Shown here piece after piece: positions 32,547-46,320 of a DNA stretch of 64,000 nt (its first letter is position 1; each line of letters starts with the position of its first letter). Location of the stretch: the NCBI GenBank assembly GCA_965153355.1, contig OZ231127.1, positions 91,946,001 to 92,010,000 of the forward strand, given 5' to 3'. The stretch comes from Flaccisagitta enflata (taxonomy: Eukaryota; Chaetognatha; Sagittoidea; Aphragmophora). The notes under the pieces were generated by a model, which ran no database searches, was not told the DNA's origin, and saw nothing but the letters and a program-made list of their open reading frames with translations. A program made the translations under genes and the position numbers.

Positions 32547-32768
32547 TTTTTAGTCGCGTGCACGCGACTCTACACCCCGCTTTGTCCCTCCGTCCGTCGG
32601 TTGGTCTGTCTGTATGTCGTTCCGTCACACTTTTACTTTTTCTATCAATTTTATTTCTATTAGTCATTTTAAGTCATTTAAGAGTACACCAAGTCATTCT
32701 AAGTCATTTTAAGTCATTCTAAGTCATCATGTAAGTCTCGCACGCGACTGATAGGTGTTGGCCTTGTT
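32547..32768 (-). mobile_element. Short dispersed repeat, complete copy with palindromic end
   Basis: In reverse: AACAAGGCCAACACCTATCA start at 32768, CAGTCGCGTGCGAGACTTAC, AATGACTTAA units, a GACAGACCAACCGACGG tract, and the end AAAGCGGGGTGTAGAGTCGC. The end forms AGTCGCGTGCACGCGACT (32552-32569), an 18-bp perfect palindrome, followed outward by TAAAAA. Confidence 0.85.
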
Positions 32769-32989
32769 AGATCGCGCGACTCTTTGACCCGCTCTGACCG
32801 TCGAATTCTCTGTCTGTCTCGTATATTCCGATTGGACAACATGAAAAATTGACAAAAAAAATAGTAGGACAAAGAGGTAAATTGTATCGTCTCCTACATT
32901 CCGATGGAATAACATGGAAACTTGAAAGAAAAATCGAAATCAATATTTCCTCAAAGGCCTAAAATCATAAGATATGCCCTGTCAGAACG

Positions 32990-33110
32990 TCCGGAAATTC
33001 ACCCATGAGTCCTAAAGGACATCTGCCTCCTGGGGCCGCTGCCCTGCTCTTACTCAACTTCTTCAGCTGATCACTTGGATGACTAGTTTACCGCCAGCTA
33101 TCCCAGCCCA
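32990..33110 (+). mobile_element. Module repeat right-end fragment (copy 5)
   Basis: ATTCACCCATGAGTCCTAAA, GGGGCCGCTGCCCTGCTCTT, then TCACTTGGATGACTAG. The minisatellite is missing. The following 33110-33200 is C-rich CCCACCC sequence. Confidence 0.65.
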
Positions 33111-33387
33111 ACCCTTGACCCACTGACCTACTCCACCCGCTAACCCACCTTATCCACTAACCGACCCCACCCGCCAACCCACTCCAGCCCACTCAAAAGA
33201 AAACAATTTACTCATGTTGCGAGGCTTGATTTTTTCTATTTTTCACATTTTTTCTTTTCTTTTTCTTTCTGTTTCTCTGCTTTAATTCATTTTCTTTTTT
33301 TCCTAGTTTTGAGGTTTTGAGGTTTCGAGGTTAAGCATTCCCTTGCATCTCTTTCTTTAGACTTCTGGCATTGGATCTCTGTACTCC

Positions 33388-33388
<1 letters not shown>

Positions 33389-33460
<72 letters not shown>

Positions 33461-33566
33461 CCACGCACACAACCTAGTTTTTCGCCCGTGTAAACCTTTT
33501 ATTTCTGTATTTTCTTTTTGTAGATTTCTTTCTTTCTTTTCTTCTTTCTTTCTTCCTTCCTTCCAT

Positions 33567-33646
<80 letters not shown>

Positions 33647-33657
33647 TGTTTCATTCC
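33389..33657 (+). repeat. (TC)n and (TTTC)n microsatellites
   Basis: TC 33389-33457; TTTC 33520-33650. Then 33658-34140 is pyrimidine-rich sequence without a gene. Confidence 0.95.
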
Positions 33658-34154
33658 TTCTGTCGTCTATTTGTCTTCCCTTCTTTCTTGCATTATCAAT
33701 CATTCCTTTCTTTCTTTGTTTCCTCCATTATCTTATTGTTCCTTGGCCTTTCCTCCCTTCATCTCTTGCCATCCTTTCTCCCTCCCGCTTTCCTTCCTCA
33801 TTCAGTTATTGTCTTATTGATATCCCACTAATCCCCGTACATTTTCTCTCTTTGTTGAGAAAATACTCTCCTTTCTACTACTAGCTAACCCTTTGGTCGA
33901 CCCAATACTGCTCCTTCCTCTCTAAATCCACTCCTTTGCCCTATAATAAAATCTACAAAATACCTTTGACATATTTTGGGCTAGGTCCACCGCATTGGCC
34001 AACATCCACCTCGGTATCTCCTTAATTTCTTGAAATTTTTCCCTAAGATTCTCATTACCCTTTCCGGCCTATCGGCCTAAGATCTCGGCTTTCAATTACC
34101 ATCATAGACCAAATTGGCAAGTCCACTCCCCGACCGAGGATTACCTACAATGAA

Positions 34155-36065
34155 TACATGGCCTTCATCACCCCCACGGTCTCCGTCGCCCCCACAGCTT
34201 CCGTCACCCCCACAACCTCCATCGCCCCCACGGTCTCCGTCACCCCCACGGCCTCTGTCAGCCCCATGGCCTCCATCACCCCGATGGCCTCCATCACCCC
34301 TATGTCCTCCATCATCCCTATGGTCTCCGTCACCCCCATGGCCTCCGTCACCCTCGCGGCCTCTATCATCCCCACGGCCTCTATCATCCCCACGGCCTCC
34401 ATCACCCCCAAGGCCTCTGTCACACCCACAATGTCCGTCCCCAAACGGCCTCTTTCACCCTCACGGCCTCCGTCAACCCCACGGCCTCCATCACCCCTAC
34501 AGCCTCCAACACCCCCAGGGCCTCCATCACCCCCGCGGCTTCCATCACCCTCATGGCCTCCATCACTCCCACGATCTCCGTCACCCCCACAGCCTCCGTC
34601 ACCCCCACGGCCTCCGTCACCCCCACGGCCTCCATCACTTCCACGGCCTCCGTCATCCCCATGACCTCCATCACCCCTACAGCCTCCAACACCCCCACGG
34701 CCTCCATCTACCCCACGGCGCCTGTCACCCCGACAGCCTCCTTTGTCCCCATAGCCTTGGTCACCAACACAACCTCCATCACCCCCGCGGCTTCCATCAC
34801 CCCCATGGCCTCCATCACCCCCAAATCTCCGTCACCCCTACAGCCTCAGTCACCCCCACGGCCTCCGTCACCCCCACGGCCTCCGTCCCCCCTACAGCCT
34901 CCTTCACCCCCACGGTCTCCATCACCCCCACTGCCTTCGTCATCCCCGCGGTCTCCGTCACCCCCACTGCCTCCGTCACCCCTACGGCCTCCATCACCCC
35001 CACTGCCTCTGTCACACCCACTCCCTCAGTCACCCCCACGGCCTCCGTCAGCCCTTTAGCCTCCGTCACCCCTACGGCCTCCATCAACCCTACAGCCTCC
35101 GTCAACCCCACGGCCTCCGTCAGCCCTACAGCCTCCGTCACCCCCATGGCCTCCGTCACCCCCACAGCCTCCATCACTCCAATGGCCTCCGTCACCCCTA
35201 CAGCCTCTGTCACCCCCACGGCCTCCATCACCCCCACGGCCTCTGTCACTCCCACTGCCTCTGTCACCCCCACGGCCTCTGTCAGCCCTTTAGCCTCCGT
35301 CACCCCCACAGCCTCCGTCACCCCTACGGCCTCCGTCAACCCTACAGCCTCCATCTACCCCACGGCACCTGTCACCCCTACGGCCTCCTTCACCCCCACA
35401 GTCTCCGTCAACCCCACGGCCTCGGTCACCCCTACAGCCTCCGTCACCCCCGCGGCCTCCGTCACTCCCACGGCCTCCGTCACCCTTACAGCCTCCGTCA
35501 ACCCCGCGGCCTCCGTCACCCCCACGGCCTCCGTCACCCTTACAGCCTCCGTCACCCCCACGGCCTCCGTCACCCCCACGGCCTCTGTCACCCCTTACAG
35601 CCTCCGTCACCCCCAGGCCTCCGTCACCCTGCGGCCTCCTTCACCCCACAGCCTCCGTCACCCCCGGCCTCGGTCACCCTACAGCCTCCGTTGCCCCGGC
35701 CTCCGTCACCCCACGGCCTCGGTCACCCTACAGCCTCCGTCACCATGGCCTCCGTCACCCCCACGGCCTCCGTCACCCTTACAGCCTCCGTCACCCCCAC
35801 GGCCTCCGTCACCCCCACAGCCTCCGTCACCCCCACGGCCTCCGTCACCCCCACGGCCTCCGTCACCCCTACAGCCTCCGTCACCCCCACGGCCTCCGTC
35901 ACCCCCAAATCTCCGTCACCCCTACAGCCTCCGTCACCCCCACGGCCTCCACCCCCCCAGCCTCCGTCACCCCCACGGCCTCCGTCACCCCCACGATCTC
36001 CGTCACCCCTACAGCCTCCGTCACCCCCACTGCCTCCGTCACCCCCACGGCCTCCTTCAGCCCTT
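34155..36065 (+). repeat. 18-bp minisatellite (CCTCCGTCACCCCCACGG), about 105 units
   Basis: Nearly 1.9 kb of 18-mers differing mainly at CCGTCA/CCATCA and CCCCACGG/CCCTACAG. An 18-bp period keeps every frame in register, so both strands read open (SVTPTA, PPSPPR, HPHGLR; reverse EAVGVT). The long plus-strand frame 34114-36177 changes register several times through 1-2 base indels (about 34440, 34820, 35600), which argues against selection for a protein. Confidence 0.9.
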
Positions 36066-36305
36066 TAGCCTGCCCTTTTGCCAATCCGTTTTTTACGACT
36101 CTGTTTTAGCTCTCATCTTTTCCAATTTTATGTTTTTTTTTCTTTTGCATTTCTCTTCATGTGTACCCCATGATTAACCCTTTTTTTTTTCTTTTTATTC
36201 TTTTCTGTTTGTTTTTGTTTTGTTGTGAATATTACTATTTTTCTTTTTATCAGCGTTTCTTCCTTCCCCATCTCTCTGCCGGTTTTTCTCTTTTCTCTCG
36301 TGTAT

Positions 36306-36336
<31 letters not shown>

Positions 36337-36483
36337 CTTGTTATCTCTGGTTTAGATCTGAGTTTTTCTTTTTAGCCAAGGAGAAGAAAGAAAAGAAGTT
36401 GCAGAAAATTCCGGCAAAGATTTTTAGAATTTGTCAGCAAAAAAGAGATAAGGGTTGCATTTGAGAGGCGGGGATTGAGGAAA

Positions 36484-36643
36484 AACAAGGCCGGATACAC
36501 GGCTACCGAAGTCGCGTGCGGGTGGGCAGGGGCCATATTTGACGTCACCAGATCATTTGGGCAGGAGCAGTGAGGTCAAAGAAATAAAATTGTAAAAAAA
36601 AGTAAAGTGTGACCGACCGACCGACCGACGGACAAAGCGGGTT

Positions 36644-36740
<97 letters not shown>
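36484..36740 (+). mobile_element. Short dispersed repeat ending in (GA)n
   Basis: AACAAGGCCGGATACACGGC start, AGTCGCGTGCGGGTGGGCAG, GGGCAGGAGCAGTGAGGTCA, GTGACCGACCGACCGACG tract, then AAAGCGGGTTGTAGAG, where the palindromic end is replaced by a GA array (36647-36739). Confidence 0.8.
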
Positions 36741-36742
<2 letters not shown>

Positions 36743-37660
36743 GGAATGTGAGAGTGGATAATTCCGTAACTTGTCAACGGCTATGTACCGGTGGTATGAC
36801 ACCATGACTGAAAGCAAGGATGTGATACGGTAGGGTGGGAAGTTCAAACAGGCGGCTTATGTTAGCCATTTCAAATCATCAAATGAGATTAGGTGCAGTG
36901 GAATGTCAACAACCATACGTTTCATTCTGTGACATAGTTCTCATTTCTTCCATTGTGTATTGATCATTAAAGTAATCTATGGTCTTTTGCTATGCCACTT
37001 TCATTCATTCAACTAAAGATAATTCTTTTTTTTTCTTTTTTGGTTTGACCTGAATTTATGCAAGTTCGAATACCCTCCACGTCAGAATCAAAAAAAGAAT
37101 CACTGATATTGGTCCTGGCCCAGTACAGGAATCCTGGGGCTTGAGGGCATCCACAACACCCGCAGTTTTTGCAAAGGCGACAAACCTAGAGGAAGAGGTT
37201 GAGGAGGGAGAGGAAGAGGAAGAGTAAGAGGAAGAGGAAGAGGAAGAGGAAGAAGAAGAGGAAGAAGAAGGGTTTGTGGAGGACACGCCTCCGTTTAATG
37301 TTTCCATCGATTTCCTGTCCTATAATTCATTCTTCTTTTTCTGGCATCCAATATGGAAGAATGGAAGAGAGAAATGAAAAAGAAAGGAAGAAAAAGAGGA
37401 GGAAGAAAAAAAGATATAAACAAAAATCTTATCTGGGCAACGGGTACGTAAAAGAACTGGGGAGAAAGGGTGAAAAAGGAGATTAATGTAAACAAACATC
37501 TCATATGGGCAATGGAAAAGATTGGTATGAAAAGAGGGGAGTGGAAGAATGAAATAGATAAAAGAAAACAATAGTCAGTGGACAAATTGGAAGAATGGCA
37601 TAAAGGGAAAGAGAGAAAAGTGTGAAATAAATGTGAACAAACAACTTAGAAGCAGCATAT
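36741..37660. other. Intergenic with GAGGAA-rich tract, no gene
   Basis: 37190-37270 is a GAGGAAGAGGAA purine tract. The remainder is A/G-rich with a repeated phrase ATCTCATATGGGCAAT / ATCTTATCTGGGCAAC (about 37425 and 37497). No gene recognised. Confidence 0.45.
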
Positions 37661-37665
37661 TATGA

Positions 37666-37833
37666 AAACAAGGCCAACACCTTACAGTAGCGTGCGGTTG
37701 TTAAGACAACAAGACAAAAAGACAAAAAGACTGAAATACCAAATGACTAAGAGACTAAACGTAAACAGACCTTAACTTTAAATAACTTAAAATGACTTAA
37801 TATGACGTAAAACTACAAAAAAAGCTAAGCGTT

Positions 37834-37874
<41 letters not shown>

Positions 37875-37935
37875 AAGACCAACCGACAGACAGATGGACA
37901 GAGCGGGTCGTAGAGTCACATGCACACGACTAAAA
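37666..37935 (+). mobile_element. Short dispersed repeat with (ACAG)n
   Basis: AACAAGGCCAACACCTTACA start, AAGACAAAAAGACTGAAATA, AAATGACTTAA units, AAAGCTAAGCGTTACAGACA with an ACAG array, and the end GCGGGTCGTAGAGTCACATG then CACACGACTAAAAA. Confidence 0.8.
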
Positions 37936-38519
37936 ATGTGTAAATGAATGAGTTTCAAGATTTGGTTACGCCTGATTATCAATTGCAGGGGTGCAAGCAA
38001 TGGATTTGGCTAGTAACGTTTTTCCAATTAATGATTTTTCAAACTTTGAATGAACAGGAAAGAGTTTTAAAATCAACCAACAAACAAGAAGAAATTTCGT
38101 CACAACAGAGCAAATTATGAAAGTGTTAAGTTAACTGCCAGTGCCGGGGCTTTGGTACATATGTAATGTCAGAGAGGGACATAGACTTTCAGGAGAGAGC
38201 GAAAGGGAGAAAACAAAACAAAGGAGAAAAAGAAAAGAAAGAAAAGCATTGAGTCGTTTTTATTCCGCTTTGTCCTATTTTTTGGGCTTTTATTGTATCT
38301 CTGCGCCAACAAGACAGTAGCAGCGGCAACAGCGGCGATAGTGATAGTGATAATGGTGGTGGTAGTTTTGCCACCCAAGTGAGGGAGTTGTACCATTATT
38401 TAAAGCTCTTGTTGCTGCGCCTTTATGTTAGTAGGGAAATAGTGGTAATGGTAATGGTGGGGTGACGGTGGGGTTTGCGTTATCATTTTCTTGTGACACC
38501 AACGCGGCAACATTTGCTG

Positions 38520-39045
38520 CAGCCACCGTCGCGTCGCCGCCTCCTTCTCTGCCGCCAATTTCACTTCCTCACCGCCATCAACGCCACCATTACCGCAACT
38601 GTAGCCGCCGCCACTATCACCTTCTCGCCATCTCCCACCCCCCTCATCACTGTTACCACTACCGCCACCATCGCCACCATATCCTCCTCACCTTCCCCCC
38701 CCCCCCATCGCCACTGTCGCCACCGCCTCTCTGCCTCCAACATCACCTCTCCTGTCACCTCCCCACCCCCACTGCCCAATGCCACTCCCGCCTCTCTGCC
38801 ACCAACATCATCTCTCCTGGCACCTCTCCACCCCCACCACCTATTGCCACCCATTGTCACCCATTGCCACCCCCATTATCACTGCCGCCTCTCCGCCACT
38901 ACCATCACCTCCTCGCCTTCCCCACCACCCATTGCCACAACCGCCTTTGCGCCACCAATATCACCTCTCCTGTCACCTCCCCACCCCCACCACCCATTGC
39001 CACCACCGCCTTTGCGCCAATCTCCAAGATATAAACAAAGAAAGT
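38520..39045 (+). repeat. CCACC-rich minisatellite, ~65-75 bp units
   Basis: From about 38700, units built of CCAACATCACCTCTCCTGTC and CCTCCCCACCCCCACC are repeated about five times; the leading part is CCACCNCC low complexity. Open frames in two phases (SPVTSPPPPP) follow from this. Confidence 0.7.
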
Positions 39046-39144
39046 AGGTCAACGATGCCCAACCTTCTTCCGGGCTACATCCGACTTTCTATCTTTTTTT
39101 CTCTTGTCTCTCTTTTCTCTATTTTTTTATTCTTCCCATCAGAG

Positions 39145-39191
39145 GGGGGGGGGGGGGGCGCTGGTTTTTTTTTTTTTTTTTTTTTTTTTTG
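39145..39191 (+). repeat. poly-G then poly-T runs
   Basis: A run of about 13 G (39145-39158) and about 25 T (39165-39190). 39200-39640 downstream holds no feature I can name. Confidence 0.9.
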
Positions 39192-39644
39192 CTTTAGCCC
39201 TCAGCGTTGTCGATAAAATGGATTCCATATTGATAAATGTGAATTTATAAACAGAGAGAGATCTCTTACGCCGCATCTCAACAATCGTTGAATTGTCTCA
39301 TGCCATCATGAATAAAACTAGCCGAGATGACTCCATACGAACATAACTCTGCAATACAGTTTCTCATTACAAGGTTGTTTCTATTATTGTCAGTATATGA
39401 ATCAAAAAGAAAAGACCAGAGAAGATAAAAAGTTTGTCCATACATTTTGGAATTCATTCATTCTTGGATGAAATACTTCGGGGTTTTCATAAAGTTAGAG
39501 TGGTTGATGTATGACATTAGAAAACGTCAAACATGTATATAATTGCATTTTCTGTCTTTTCATTTTTAGAATCAATACTCGTTCATTTGCGATGGTTTGT
39601 CCATCAGGCCGGTACAATCTTTACCATATTTCATGATTGGGCAT

Positions 39645-40075
39645 TTTCTGGTCGTTTGCACGCGTCTCTGTAACCCGGTCGGATGGTCAGATGGTCAGAT
39701 GGTCCATCACGCTTAGCTTTTTTGGCGTTTGCCGCCGTTTTTGGCATAGCTGCCCCTGTCCAAATGATTAGTAAGCCTTTTTGGGCAGTGGTCCCATAGG
39801 GCCGATGTCCTGTAGGACACAGGGATGAATTTCGAGTTTGCCTTCCAGACCCCAAATCAACCTTCAATATCCTCAATCAGTCATCTGGGGCATAAAGAAT
39901 TCCCCCTCAGGGCGTCTAGAAATTCACCCCTTTGTCCTACAGGACATTGGTCCTTTGAAGCTGCTGCCCTGCTCTTACTCCACTCCTCCACTTAATCACT
40001 CCAAGCAGGGTATCGGGTACCGCTGACCGTGTGCGACCCTTGGATGAATTGGGTAGCAGTGTATTCGGCCTTGTT
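39645..40075 (-). mobile_element. Composite long-form dispersed repeat with both ends and a type I module (copy 6)
   Basis: One end: GTCGTTTGCACGCGTCTCTG and a GGTCAGATGGTCAG tract with CACGCTTAGCTTTTTTGGCG. The other: GGTAGCAGTGTATTCGGCCT and TTGTT. Inside: TTTTTGGGCAGTGGTCCCAT, GTCCTGTAGGACACAGGG, a short CTTCAATATCCTCAATCAG remnant, the inverted GTCCTACAGGACATTGGTCC, GCTGCTGCCCTGCTC and GTATCGGGTACCGCTGACC. It shows the module repeat and the short repeat as one family. Confidence 0.75.
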
Positions 40076-40577
40076 ACTCTGACACTTGCCTTAAACCTCC
40101 ATACCCTCTTCTCAAAATATCTTGCCCCCCCCCTCTTCCAACCTCCACCCTCACTGTTTAGCCCCATTTCTCTCTCTTCCTTCCTCTTCGTTGCTCTTCG
40201 AGTTTTGATGAATGTTAATGCCATTGATGGTGTCCCGGGATAAACATCATAAAGAAAGATCCTTGAACAATATCTAGAACATGCATATTACCAACGACGC
40301 AACAGCTCAAGCATTACCACCACCGCTGCCGTCGCTGCCGCCGCTGCCGCCATCTCTGCCGCTACCGCTACCGACCGTTTTTGAGGCAATGAAACGGGCG
40401 ATATTTTCCCGTGTCTTCACTGCGTAGGCGGTCGGGTGCGTGCATGTGCGTGTGGGTGCGGGTGCGTGCATGAGCGCGTGCTTTGCCCGACCGCTAAGTA
40501 TGTATCTTTTTTACTTTCGTTTATTTTTTGGGGGGAGGGGGGAAGGGAGTGGAGCGATTAAGTTATGAATGCAACGT

Positions 40578-40638
<61 letters not shown>

Positions 40639-41095
40639 CAGAGAGAGAGAGACAGAGAGAGACAGAGAGAGAGAGAGAAAGAGATAGACAGACCGATAAA
40701 GGCAAATAGAGCTTGGGCGGTTGGCGTGGATTGGAGCAAAAAAGCCATGCACACTTTATGCAAATTTAAGTAATTGTATCCTTTCTCATCAGATAGCTAA
40801 AAAAGGTGGGTACGCCAAACAAAGAGTATCCTCATACCGAGGGATGTATATATAAAGAACTAAGATTACCACTTGGGCACAACATGAATAAAAACCTGAT
40901 TAGATGCATCGATTGATGGTTTCCTCCTCTTTTTTCCGGCTACTTTCTCGCTATAATTTCAAACATCTGATATGCGCGCGACTCTCTTGGCCGAAAATCC
41001 ATTCTGCCAATATGCAATATGCCAACTACAAATATTGAATGTGGATTAAACTTTCCAAGACAAAAAACCTTTTTCGTCACAAAGAGAAAGGGCAT
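40076..41095. other. Intergenic, (GA)n array, no gene
   Basis: 40320-40375 CCGCTGCCG repeats; 40420-40490 GTGCGTGCATG repeats; GA/GACA array 40583-40690. Open frames are repeat products. Confidence 0.5.
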
Positions 41096-41099
41096 GTTT

Positions 41100-41310
41100 G
41101 TACAAAAGGACAATCGGGTTTATAAATGGGTCATTCAGTGGATCGCTCATGGTTGGATTTGTTCGCTTACACCGCTCATTCTGCTTCCGCGCACAGAGCT
41201 TAGCACACTTTCTTACTCGCTGGCTCTCTTCATAGGCCTGCACACATACTTTGCTCAGTTCCTCATGGGATGGTTGAAATTGTGTTCACACTGTAAAGGC
41301 ATTTAATGGG
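41100..41310 (-). mobile_element. GAGTGAGC-rich MITE-like copy, diverged
   Basis: GATCGCTCATGGTTGG, CTTACTCGCTGGCTCTCTTC, CCTCATGGGATGGTTGAAAT and TGTTCACACTGTAAAGGCAT match in order the reverse-oriented copy at 47676-47946. Termini are not preserved. Confidence 0.5.
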
Positions 41311-41654
41311 AACAATCACATCCAAATATCATCCAATATGAAACAAAGTTCAGTTACCAGTTTTGTTTGTTTGGTTTTATGTTTGTGGATTTGGGGATGA
41401 TCGATTAATTGGAATGATCGCAATTGTCATTGTCACTAGAAACACATCCAAATAGAATCAAATATGAAACAAAGTTTGGCCACCGGTTTGGTTTTGTTCG
41501 GGTCGATTCGGTTTTGTGTTTGCGGATTTGGGAGCTGTAAAAACGTGCGTTGGCCAATATGATTAGAAGGTGTGCATGTGCACGTGCACGTGGTATGACG
41601 CTACTTTTTTTTGCATGAGCGTGCGCGGTTTGTGAAACGTTTGCCCGTGGTCCA

Positions 41655-41715
41655 GTGTGTCACTGTCACTATATCACTGTCACTGTGTCACTGTCACTGT
41701 ATCACTGTCAGCGCC
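41655..41715 (+). repeat. CACTGT short tandem repeat
   Basis: TGTCACTGTCACTATATCAC-type units, about 24 bp, repeated 2-3 times. Confidence 0.75.
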
Positions 41716-41734
41716 TAAACAGGTTTTTATTCAC

Positions 41735-41942
41735 TTGCAAAGCGACTCTATGTGAGGGTGTGTCCTTCGATAGGCCTGTTTTTTATGTGGAATTTTGATT
41801 ACCGCAAAATCGGGAGTCGTGTTGCTCCTTCCCACCACATACTGGCCCTACCCAGCTGCATTACTGCCTCAGCCCACCCGCATTACTGCCCCAGCCCACC
41901 CACAAGCGACTTCTTATTGAACGTGCACCTGGCCTTGTTTTT
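41735..41942 (-). mobile_element. Diverged short dispersed repeat
   Basis: GCGACTCTATGTGAGG end and GTGCACCTGGCCTTGTTT end, with CATTACTGCCTCAGCCCACC duplicated inside. The tetranucleotide tract is lost. Confidence 0.5.
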
Positions 41943-42890
41943 ATTAGTTTTGCCCACAGTGTAACCCCTCTTATCAGTGTCACTGTGTACGCGCGTGTGC
42001 ATGCGCATGCGTGTGTCAGGTCTGCACGTGGTGGTGTGCCCCTATTTTTACGCGTGCAACGGTGTAAAAAGCGAAAGATCGATACAGAGAGAGGTTGAGT
42101 GTTGGCCCTTCTTCTTTGTTTGACTAGATTTTATCCATTCTTTTCATCTCCTAAAATTCCGCGAAAGTAAGAGAGGAAAAATGGATTTTTTGGGTCCGGC
42201 GCGTGCACAAGACCCTGTGCGTGGTATATGTAGATCACTATACAAAAAAATGGTCCAAGATTTAGACTGGTGTGAATAAGCATTGTTTAAAACGAGAATG
42301 AGCATTAAGAACATGGATTGAAAAAAAAATTGATCGTTTAGTTTGCTCGTATATGCATTTATCAGAGGCATCTTTTTTCCGCCAACTGTGATAATGCGAT
42401 ACCCCAATTATGTAACTTGGCCATGTATTTACTAAAAAAAAAGCATTTTTGAAGGCTGTATGATGTTGCCTTGAACCTTGCTACCATAGGTTTATTTTTC
42501 GTCCCACTTCATCTCCATTCTTTTTTTTTCTGCCATTAAGATGTGAGCCATTGTTGCTTCTCTTCCACCCAGATACTCATATTGCTCGACCCGGGATTTT
42601 TTTCCTGAGCTGCCTCTTATTTTTTCTCCTCCTCTTCTTTCGCCATTACCTCATCAAGTCAACTTTTTCCCTTCTATATGATACTCAGTTAACCTAACCA
42701 CTCTTATCATTAGCCACTACCCACCCATCTCCACCTTCACCCACTTTTATCGATACTCAACCCTATCATAATCCACCTACCCCTACTTTTACCCACCTCC
42801 TTCATTACCCACCTACTTACGACTCTTCCTGTTTTGATCATTATCTTTAACACTGATCACAAACTCCGTCATTACCCGTCTATCTACATT
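41943..42890. other. Intergenic, no gene
   Basis: 42660-42830 is a pyrimidine-rich TTACCCACC stretch. Nothing else recognisable. Confidence 0.4.
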
Positions 42891-42899
42891 TTTACCCAT

Positions 42900-43108
42900 T
42901 CGAAGTTGCGTGCTACTCGACTCTACACCCCGCTTTGTCCGTTCGTTTGTCCGTCTGTCTGTCGGTTGGTCGGTCTGCCACACTTTTACTTTTTGTGTGT
43001 GTCTTTTCTTCTTTGACCTCACTGCTACTGTTCAAATGGTCTAGGAACCGCAAATGCTGCTCCTGCCCACCTGCACGCGACTGGGGTAGCCAAGCGTCCG
43101 GCCTAGTT
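42900..43108 (-). mobile_element. Short dispersed repeat copy
   Basis: CTCGACTCTACACCCCGCTT, GTCCGTTCGTTTGTCCGTCT tract, CCACACTTTTACTTTTTGTG, CTGCTCCTGCCCACCTGCAC, GCGACTGGGGTAGCC, GTCCGGCCTAGTT: the family in reverse. 43110-43630 that follows has no gene. Confidence 0.75.
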
Positions 43109-43639
43109 ATCAACAACTTTTACACTGATGGCTCATTCCCCCCTCCCCCAACTTCTCGACTCTCTTACATCTCTTACATCTTCCTTTCATCTTCAATTTT
43201 GGACATAAATCTCAACAACCGCACTGCCTTTACTCCCCCTCTCTCCTCCTTCATCACAGTGATCTCCGGTTTTGTATAAGGCCTAATCACTCTTCGACAA
43301 ATGATTTGCCGCTTTGATGGTGCTTAACAACCGTTTACAGGCCAATCTCTATGCAACAATTGCCTCAATTCTTGATGGGAGACTGCAATTAACGTGAATC
43401 CAGCCCCATTTCTGTCTTCTTTTTATTTTCTAAAGTTTTTTTTCCTTCTTCTCTTCTTTTGTTAAGTGAAAGGAGTAGAGCGGCTGCTGGAATTGAAGAC
43501 ATCCGAAATTCTAAAGTGGAAATCAAAATGCGAAAAAAACACTAGTAACTATGTGTATTGTTTAGGTAACAGGTCATTATTCAAAAACGTAAATGTTGTT
43601 CCAAGGAGATCTAAAGGAAGTTTTTATTAGTCAGTGAGT

Positions 43640-45967
<2,328 letters not shown>

Positions 45968-46273
45968 ACAAAGTTCTTGAAGTAGCTCAAGTCATTCTCA
46001 AAATCTGGAATTTGGGATATGGAAAGAACCAGATGCGACAAAACCTAAATTAGAAGAGTAGGCAGCTGTTACTTATTTATTTCTTTATTGTATTGTTACA
46101 AAGTTTTTGAAAGTTGTTACGTAATAATACGTAAGATATATTGTAGACATAAAATTGCAGCCGTAGAGTGAAAATGTGATTCTAAATCATGTCCTTAATC
46201 ACAATGTGGATTTTTGTACAAAAGTGCTATCACTTTAATGGACCATTAAATTCAATTCAATTCAATTCAATTC
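45968..46273 (+). other. 3' untranslated tail of the non-LTR element with (TTCAA)n end
   Basis: About 280 bp of non-coding sequence ends in ATTCAATTCAATTCAATTC (46249-46273), a short tandem tail of the kind found on non-LTR elements in place of poly-A. It runs straight into a TC tract (46273 onward). Confidence 0.75.
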
Positions 46274-46320
46274 TCTCTCTCTCTCTCTCACCCTCTCTCG
46301 GACTCTCTCTCTCCCTCTCA
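46274..46320 (+). repeat. (TC)n tract right of the non-LTR element
   Basis: TTCTCTCTCTC with CCCTCTCTCGG interruptions; the right-hand partner of the TC block ending at 44352. Confidence 0.85.

Noticed and set aside
34114-36177. 687-codon Pro/Ser/Thr/His-rich open frame
   Set aside because: It is produced by the 18-bp minisatellite, changes reading register several times through small indels, and the opposite strand is equally open.
38462-39047. 190-codon Pro/His-rich frames as a gene
   Set aside because: Two overlapping frames are both open over a CCACC-rich minisatellite; no domain.
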